A DNA stretch of 64,000 nucleotides from Christensenella timonensis (GTDB lineage: Bacteria > Bacillota > Clostridia > Christensenellales > Christensenellaceae), in contig NZ_FLKP01000002.1 of NCBI RefSeq assembly GCF_900087015.1, forward strand, positions 434,001 through 498,000, given 5' to 3'. Of the stretch, positions 56,087-64,000 are shown piece by piece (position 1 is the first letter of the stretch; each line of letters starts with the position of its first letter). Below the pieces are notes generated by a model. That model was not told the DNA's origin and did no database searches. It worked only from the letters and a program-made list of their open reading frames with translations. Both the position numbers and the translations under genes were made by a program.

Positions 56087-56112
56087 CTTTCACCCGTGAA
56101 AAATACTATAAT
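56083..56112 (+). promoter_or_regulatory. Promoter of the pyruvate:ferredoxin oxidoreductase gene
   Basis: TTGACT (56083-56088), 18-base spacer, TATAAT (56107-56112). The -35 overlaps the stop region of the previous gene. Confidence 0.7.
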
Positions 56113-56133
56113 TATAATGTTATGAACATTTGA

Positions 56134-59667
<3,534 letters not shown>

Positions 59668-59686
59668 GGCTTTTACACGCAATGAA

Positions 59687-59724
59687 AAAATCCACCATGC
59701 CGAAGGCAATGGTGGATTTTTATT
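59687..59724 (+). terminator. Terminator of the pyruvate:ferredoxin oxidoreductase gene
   Basis: AAAATCCACCAT (59687-59698) pairs with ATGGTGGATTTT (59709-59720), with an inner GCC/GGC pair, and a T run follows. Confidence 0.85.
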
Positions 59725-59752
59725 GTACACATGGAAAGAAGTATGATATACT
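59723..59752 (+). promoter_or_regulatory. Promoter of the DEAD-box helicase gene
   Basis: TTGTAC (59723-59728), 18-base spacer, TATACT (59747-59752) with TG one base upstream (extended -10). The RNA would start near 59759, upstream of the leader terminator. Confidence 0.6.
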
Positions 59753-59781
59753 TGCAACGTATTACAAAGTAGATTAAGGAA

Positions 59782-59818
59782 AAGACTTTGCTTTGAGATA
59801 GCAAAGTCTTCTTTTTTT
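59782..59818 (+). terminator. Leader terminator (attenuator) before the DEAD-box helicase
   Basis: AAGACTTTGC (59782-59791), a 9-base loop, GCAAAGTCTT (59801-59810), then C and seven T. It is a perfect intrinsic terminator between the promoter and the ribosome binding site, so most transcripts may stop here unless the hairpin is opened. Confidence 0.7.
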
Positions 59819-59841
59819 GCAAAAGAGAAAGAGGTAACTAT

Positions 59842-60963
59842 TTGAGTTTTTCACAGCAATTATCAAAGGAAATGAACAGAACCCTGCAAAAGGCAGGATA
59901 CCTAAAGCCCACGCCCATACAGGAAGAAACGCTGCCCGCGCTCCTGGAAAAGAAAGACCTGATCGGCCTGGCACAGACCGGAACGGGAAAAACGGCGGCC
60001 TTTATGATCCCTATTCTGGAAAATATCTTTCCGCCGAACAAAAAGGTGCAGGCGCTGATCCTATGCCCTACGCGCGAGCTTGCCATGCAGACGGCAAAGG
60101 TCGCGGGGGAGCTATCCCGCCACATCCATGGATTGCGCACGGTAAGCGTCTATGGGGGCCAGCCGGCCAATATCCAGATCCGTGCCCTGCGCACGGGCGC
60201 GCAGATCGTGGTGGGCACGCCCGGCAGGATCAAGGACCTGATCGGCAAAAGAGTACTGAAGTTAAAGAATGTACGGACGGTAGTCCTCGATGAAGCGGAC
60301 GAAATGCTGGACTTTGGCTTCCGCGAGGATATGAAGGAGATTTTGTCCTGCGTACCGGACAATCGCCAAACAATGCTTTTTTCCGCAACGATGAACAAAG
60401 AGGTTACGGCGATCGCAAGGCAATTCCAAAGCGACCCCGTACGTGTGGAGATCGGGATGCAGAACCGCCCGGTCGAAACAGTGGCGCAGGCATACATGCA
60501 GACCAAGCGCAAATCGAACGCGGTCTGCGGCCTGATCCGGCAATGCGAACCCAGGCTGTCTCTTGTGTTTTGCAATACCAAACGCAAGGTGAAGGAACTG
60601 CAAAAAGAGCTGCATGGCCGCGGGCTGGCTTCTGCGTGCCTGCACGGCGATATGCGGCAAAAAGAGCGCGATACGATCATGAATACGTTCCGCAAGGGAA
60701 AAACGAAGGTGTTGATCGCTACGGACGTCGCTGCGCGGGGCATCGATATCAACAACATAGACCTTGTGATCAACTACGACGTGCCGGACAAGCCGGATTA
60801 TTATGTGCACCGTATCGGCAGGACGGGCCGCGCAGGCAAAGACGGACGGGCATATACGCTCATTACACCGCGCGAACATGGGAAGATCAGGGATTTAGAG
60901 CGTAAGCTGCACATTAAGCTCAGGCAGGAGAGTAGGGAACCGGACGCACAGGTGGTGTCATAA
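59842..60963 (+). CDS. DEAD-box RNA helicase
   Basis: The product has 373 residues and starts at a TTG 6 bases after GAGGT. All helicase motifs are present: Q motif (K-P-T-P-I-Q), AQTGTGKT near 45-52, P-T-R-E-L, V-L-D-E-A-D-E-M near 150, S-A-T near 180, and H-R-I-G-R-T-G-R near 320. The protein ends soon after the core, with no RNA-binding tail. Members melt RNA structures for ribosome assembly and cold growth. The terminator in its own leader suggests feedback or cold control. Confidence 0.92.
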   Translation: MSFSQQLSKEMNRTLQKAGYLKPTPIQEETLPALLEKKDLIGLAQTGTGKTAAFMIPILENIFPPNKKVQALILCPTRELAMQTAKVAGELSRHIHGLRTVSVYGGQPANIQIRALRTGAQIVVGTPGRIKDLIGKRVLKLKNVRTVVLDEADEMLDFGFREDMKEILSCVPDNRQTMLFSATMNKEVTAIARQFQSDPVRVEIGMQNRPVETVAQAYMQTKRKSNAVCGLIRQCEPRLSLVFCNTKRKVKELQKELHGRGLASACLHGDMRQKERDTIMNTFRKGKTKVLIATDVAARGIDINNIDLVINYDVPDKPDYYVHRIGRTGRAGKDGRAYTLITPREHGKIRDLERKLHIKLRQESREPDAQVVS

Positions 60964-60981
60964 ATAAAGCAGGAGAAAAAA

Positions 60982-61005
60982 GGCGGCAAGCATTGCCGTC
61001 TTTTT
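60982..61005 (+). terminator. Terminator of the DEAD-box helicase gene
   Basis: GGCGGCAA (60982-60989), loop GCA, TTGCCGTC (60993-61000), then T5. Confidence 0.82.
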
Positions 61006-61054
61006 ATATGCCCGTTGATCATTGAACCAATCCCCGACAACAAAAGCAAGATAA

Positions 61055-61146
61055 TTTACGTAAAAATACGATATATACGGTTTTTTACGAAAAAAGCGCT
61101 CTTTTTCATTGACTGCCAAAAATGATATTGATACAATTTACGCAAC
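61055..61146 (+). promoter_or_regulatory. Promoter and operators of the LacI-type gene
   Basis: The promoter is TTGACT (61109-61114)-17-TACAAT (61132-61137). An operator TTTACGTAAA lies upstream at 61055-61064, and TTTACGCAAC (61137-61146) overlaps the transcription start. A weaker half-site TTTACGAAAA lies between. This layout suggests autorepression. Confidence 0.65.
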
Positions 61147-61171
61147 TTAAAGATGCCGGGGGAACATAAAG

Positions 61172-63157
61172 GTGACAATCAAACAAATTGCGGAGCTGGC
61201 GGGCGTTTCTATTGCGACGGTTTCACATGTAATTAACAAGACACGCTATGTAAGTCCTGATTTGGCGCGCAGGGTTGAGCAAGTTATCCTTGAGACCGGT
61301 TATGTGGAAAAAATAAAAACAAAGGGAAAAAACAGCAATTTCAGGATTGGCAAAAAGTCTGAGGTGGCTTTTGTCGTACCCAACATCAGCAGCATTGTTT
61401 ATTCACAGCTCAGCATGGCGCTTACCGAGTATTTGCGCGAGGAAGGGTATATGCTGGCGACTTATATTACAAAGGACGACCCCGCATGGGAAAAACACAT
61501 TCTTACGTGCCTGATGTCCAGTAAAGGGACGGCGGGGGTCTTTTTGACGCCTGCCAGCGATAAGGCGAAAATTTACGAAAAACTTTTACGTTCGGAAATT
61601 CCTGTTTTATGTTTGGAACGAATGGCGCTTGGTGTGGCGATGGACAGTATTCTTGCGGAAAATGCGGAAGCGACCTATCGAGGAACGCGGCACCTGATTC
61701 GCAGCGGCCATGAGCGCATTGGTATTCTGCTTGAAGAACACGGGCTTTCTACGAGCAGAGAAAGACTTGCCGGTTACAAAAGGGCGCTGTGCGAATATGA
61801 TATTCCTTACGATAAGACGCTCACTCAAAATATTGATCTTTACAGCGCGAACAGGAAAAATATCTTTCAAGGCCAGAAGTGGAAAGATATCCCCTCTGCG
61901 TTTATCGCGGGTGGAAATATGCTGACGTTAAAGCTGCTGCAGGATATTGATGAAATTGGGCTGGAATGCCCAAAGGATATTTCGGTGGTGGGATTTGGCG
62001 ACGATGAATGGAGCAGCGTCACCAATCCCGCGCTTACGACGCTTACACAGGATGTACGCGAGATGGCGAGGTGCGCCGTAAAAACAATGATGGACAAAAT
62101 TGACAAAAAACCGGTGGAAGAACCTGTGAAGCGCGTACATGTCGATATTACCGTGCGTAAATCAACGCGCGTGATCAACCGTGGCCCGTTCGGAGAGATC
62201 GCGGTGCCGCCGGAAGATATCATGCTTAGCCGGTGGGAAGCGGAGCAGATCGAGGTGGGAAATTATAAAGTTGCGATTTCGTTTCACTATACCGGCACGG
62301 AATGGACACGGCTGCATGAGCTTGCCATTCGCGATACGCTCGGCAAATACGGCGTACAGGTGATTTCCGTGATGGACGCAAACTTCGACCCGACGCTGCA
62401 GGTCACGCAGTTAGAAGCGATCCGTATGCAAAGGCCGGACGCCATTATCGGCGTACCTGCGGATGAAAATATTACCGCTGGAAAATTTAAGGATCTTTCA
62501 AAAACAACCAAGCTCGTACTGATCGGAAATGTGCCGCAGGGGCTCAACGCGGACGATTACTATAGCTGTGTTTCCGTAAACGAGCGCGAAAACGGACAAA
62601 ACGCCGGAAAAATATTGGGCGAATACCTAAAGGGAAAAGGGAACGTTAAGGTGGGAATGCTCAATCACGGACTTCCCTTTCACATGACCAAGCAGCGCGA
62701 CGCGGCGGCGGAGCAGGTACTGGTGGAAAACTATCCAGATATCGATATTGTCGATCAATTGAGCTTTTATAAGATCCCAAATGCGTATAGCGCATGCAGG
62801 GAAATGATGGAGGCGCATCCTGAAATACGCGGACTTTACGTATCTTGGGAGCGTCCCGCTTTAGAAGCGATTCGCGCGCTCAAGGATATCGGCAGGACGG
62901 ATGTTTCGGTTGTTACGGTTGACCTTGACCAGCAAATTGCCGAATATATGCAAAAGGGAGAGATTGTGCGCGGCGTTTCCGCGCAAAGGCCGTACGAACA
63001 GGGAGAGGCGGCGGCGCTGGCCGTTATTCACGCCCTGCTCGGAAAGAAACGGTACAAGTTTGTCGGCGTGCAGCCGGTGGTAGTACTTCCCAATGAACTG
63101 GCGCGCTCGTGGCATGATATTTTGCACATGCCCGCTCCGGATTTCCTAAAGCGGTAA
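61172..63157 (+). CDS. LacI-type regulator with a second sugar-binding domain
   Basis: The product has 661 residues, twice the usual LacI length. Residues 1-50 are the LacI helix-turn-helix (I-K-Q-I-A-E-L-A-G-V-S-I-A-T-V-S-H-V-I-N). A first periplasmic-binding-protein-like domain covers about 65-335, with the dimer-type end P-A-L-T-T-L-T-Q-D. A second, separate binding-protein domain of the sugar-ABC-transporter kind covers about 365-650. The start is a GTG after GGGGGA. It may sense two ligands, or use the second domain to oligomerise. Its targets are probably itself and the sugar isomerase downstream. Confidence 0.85.
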   Translation: MTIKQIAELAGVSIATVSHVINKTRYVSPDLARRVEQVILETGYVEKIKTKGKNSNFRIGKKSEVAFVVPNISSIVYSQLSMALTEYLREEGYMLATYITKDDPAWEKHILTCLMSSKGTAGVFLTPASDKAKIYEKLLRSEIPVLCLERMALGVAMDSILAENAEATYRGTRHLIRSGHERIGILLEEHGLSTSRERLAGYKRALCEYDIPYDKTLTQNIDLYSANRKNIFQGQKWKDIPSAFIAGGNMLTLKLLQDIDEIGLECPKDISVVGFGDDEWSSVTNPALTTLTQDVREMARCAVKTMMDKIDKKPVEEPVKRVHVDITVRKSTRVINRGPFGEIAVPPEDIMLSRWEAEQIEVGNYKVAISFHYTGTEWTRLHELAIRDTLGKYGVQVISVMDANFDPTLQVTQLEAIRMQRPDAIIGVPADENITAGKFKDLSKTTKLVLIGNVPQGLNADDYYSCVSVNERENGQNAGKILGEYLKGKGNVKVGMLNHGLPFHMTKQRDAAAEQVLVENYPDIDIVDQLSFYKIPNAYSACREMMEAHPEIRGLYVSWERPALEAIRALKDIGRTDVSVVTVDLDQQIAEYMQKGEIVRGVSAQRPYEQGEAAALAVIHALLGKKRYKFVGVQPVVVLPNELARSWHDILHMPAPDFLKR

Positions 63158-63164
63158 GAGAAAA

Positions 63165-63265
63165 TTTACGTAAAATCATACGAAAAATTAGCAAAAAAAG
63201 AAAAAAAAATATTAAACTTCGTTTTGCTTGACCCTCTTTGGAATCGGTGTTAAGGTTTGCGTAAA
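63165..63265 (+). promoter_or_regulatory. Promoter and operators of the sugar isomerase gene
   Basis: The promoter is TTGACC (63228-63233)-17-TAAGGT (63251-63256). TTTGCGTAAA (63256-63265) overlaps the end of the -10 box, the same position as at the LacI-type gene. TTTACGTAAA lies upstream at 63165-63174. A weaker TTTACCTAAC is at 63348-63357. Confidence 0.65.
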
Positions 63266-63417
63266 TTAAGGGATTGCAGCGTGTTTTGTTTCAATTGCCC
63301 TGATAATCGATGAAGTAATATCCTGTATTTTGGTTTATCCACAAAAATTTACCTAACAACTTTTTATCAAGAATTTGTGTACACACATTTATCAAAAAAC
63401 ACTTAGGAGGGTCAAAA

Positions 63418-64000
63418 ATGAAGGTTACGTACTCGACAAACGCATGGTCGCCGGTCATGGCGCACTGCGCCGCGCCAAACAATGTGAACGGGGCATATTA
63501 TATGTGTCCGGGCAGCGATGAAGAAGCGATCGCAGGGATCGCGGCGGCGGGTTATGATTCCATCGAAATGTTTGACGGAAACCTGCTTGCTTACGAAGGC
63601 AGGGAAGAAGAATTAAGGGCGCTTCTCAAAAAGTACAATGTGGAGCTTCGTGCAATTTATTCCGCATGCTGCTTTATTTATGAGGAGATACTGCCCGAAG
63701 AGATGTACCGCCTCAGAAAAGCGGCGGAATTCGCAAGCCGGTTTGGCGCGACGCAAATTGCGCTGGGCGGCGGAGCGACAAGATATGACGGCATCAAAGA
63801 AAGCGATTACGCAAAGCTCGCGGCAGGGCTTGACACGGCATGTGAGGTCGCGGAAAGCTTGAAGATGACGGCAAGTTTTCATCCGCATATGGGGTCGTTG
63901 GTCGAATCGCCCGAGCAACTCGATAAGGTGATGGAAAAAACGCGCATTAAGTTGTGCCCGGATTGCGGACATGTGAAGCTGGGCGGCGGAGACCCACTGA
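63418..64000 (+). CDS. Sugar phosphate isomerase/epimerase, cut by right edge
   Basis: The first 194 codons are visible, and the gene continues beyond the window. AGGAGG precedes the ATG by 8 bases. The sequence is of the xylose-isomerase-like TIM barrel (AP endonuclease 2) kind, with G-Y-D-S-I-E-M-F near residue 46 and the metal-site stretch S-F-H-P-H-M-G near 158, followed by C-P-D-C-G-H. Such enzymes isomerise sugars or inositol derivatives. It follows the LacI-type gene and carries the same operator, so it is likely the first gene of a sugar-use operon. Confidence 0.8.
   Translation, partial: MKVTYSTNAWSPVMAHCAAPNNVNGAYYMCPGSDEEAIAGIAAAGYDSIEMFDGNLLAYEGREEELRALLKKYNVELRAIYSACCFIYEEILPEEMYRLRKAAEFASRFGATQIALGGGATRYDGIKESDYAKLAAGLDTACEVAESLKMTASFHPHMGSLVESPEQLDKVMEKTRIKLCPDCGHVKLGGGDPL

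Overview
The window looks like chromosomal DNA of an anaerobic Gram-positive bacterium of the Clostridia type. The evidence is a single-chain pyruvate:ferredoxin oxidoreductase, an LL-diaminopimelate aminotransferase, an ECF-type vitamin S component, several TTG and GTG starts behind strong AGGAGG-like ribosome binding sites, and near-consensus sigma-A promoters. A Christensenella-like organism is a guess from general impression only. Most genes are moderately GC-rich. One insertion sequence stands out by its T-rich codon use.

Layout. 0.1-16.5 kb: a lipoprotein, leuS, a SLOG-fold gene divergent from a small XRE repressor with three matching operators, a DUF1361 protein, a zinc-ribbon/TM2 protein, an ECF S component divergent from a MocR regulator, a DUF1015 protein, aspartokinase, an AEC transporter, a 1236-residue FGAM synthase, and an XRE-methyltransferase fusion. 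16.6-29.9 kb: a DUF308 protein, an MFS transporter, an acyl carrier protein with its adenylate-forming ligase, GT4 with dapL, a cation/proton antiporter, a hydrolase with a PatB-type lyase, a pentapeptide-repeat protein, a GT2 plus a DegT-like aminotransferase pair, and small proteins. 30.1-34 kb: a UvrD-type helicase cut short by an IS3-family element whose other side cuts a small gene on the opposite strand, next to a coiled-coil operon. 34-39 kb: a second DUF308 protein, cardiolipin synthase, a membrane GT2, TspO, a small protein and tRNA-Arg(CCT).

39.1-49.6 kb is the core of the window: a branched-chain amino acid operon, ilvB-ilvN-ilvC-ilvD-leuA-cimA-leuC-leuD. It is preceded by a promoter, a 37-codon leader peptide packed with Ile/Val/Leu codons, and a perfect intrinsic terminator, so attenuation control is likely. 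CimA supplies 2-ketobutyrate from pyruvate for isoleucine, and LeuCD can serve both the leucine and citramalate branches. leuB is not in the operon or the window. Three intergenic gaps of the operon hold strong RNA-like structures. One of them is a repeat also found 35 kb away after aspartokinase, and the two copies show compensatory base changes.

49.7-64 kb: a ClC-type transporter, then hisC-tyrA-hydrolase overlapping by 4 bases (aromatic amino acids), 3-methyladenine glycosylase, a zinc phospholipase C-like protein, pyruvate:ferredoxin oxidoreductase, a DEAD-box helicase behind a leader terminator, and a LacI-type regulator carrying a second sugar-binding-protein domain. That regulator probably controls itself and the sugar phosphate isomerase gene cut by the right edge, because both promoters carry the same operator just after the -10 box.
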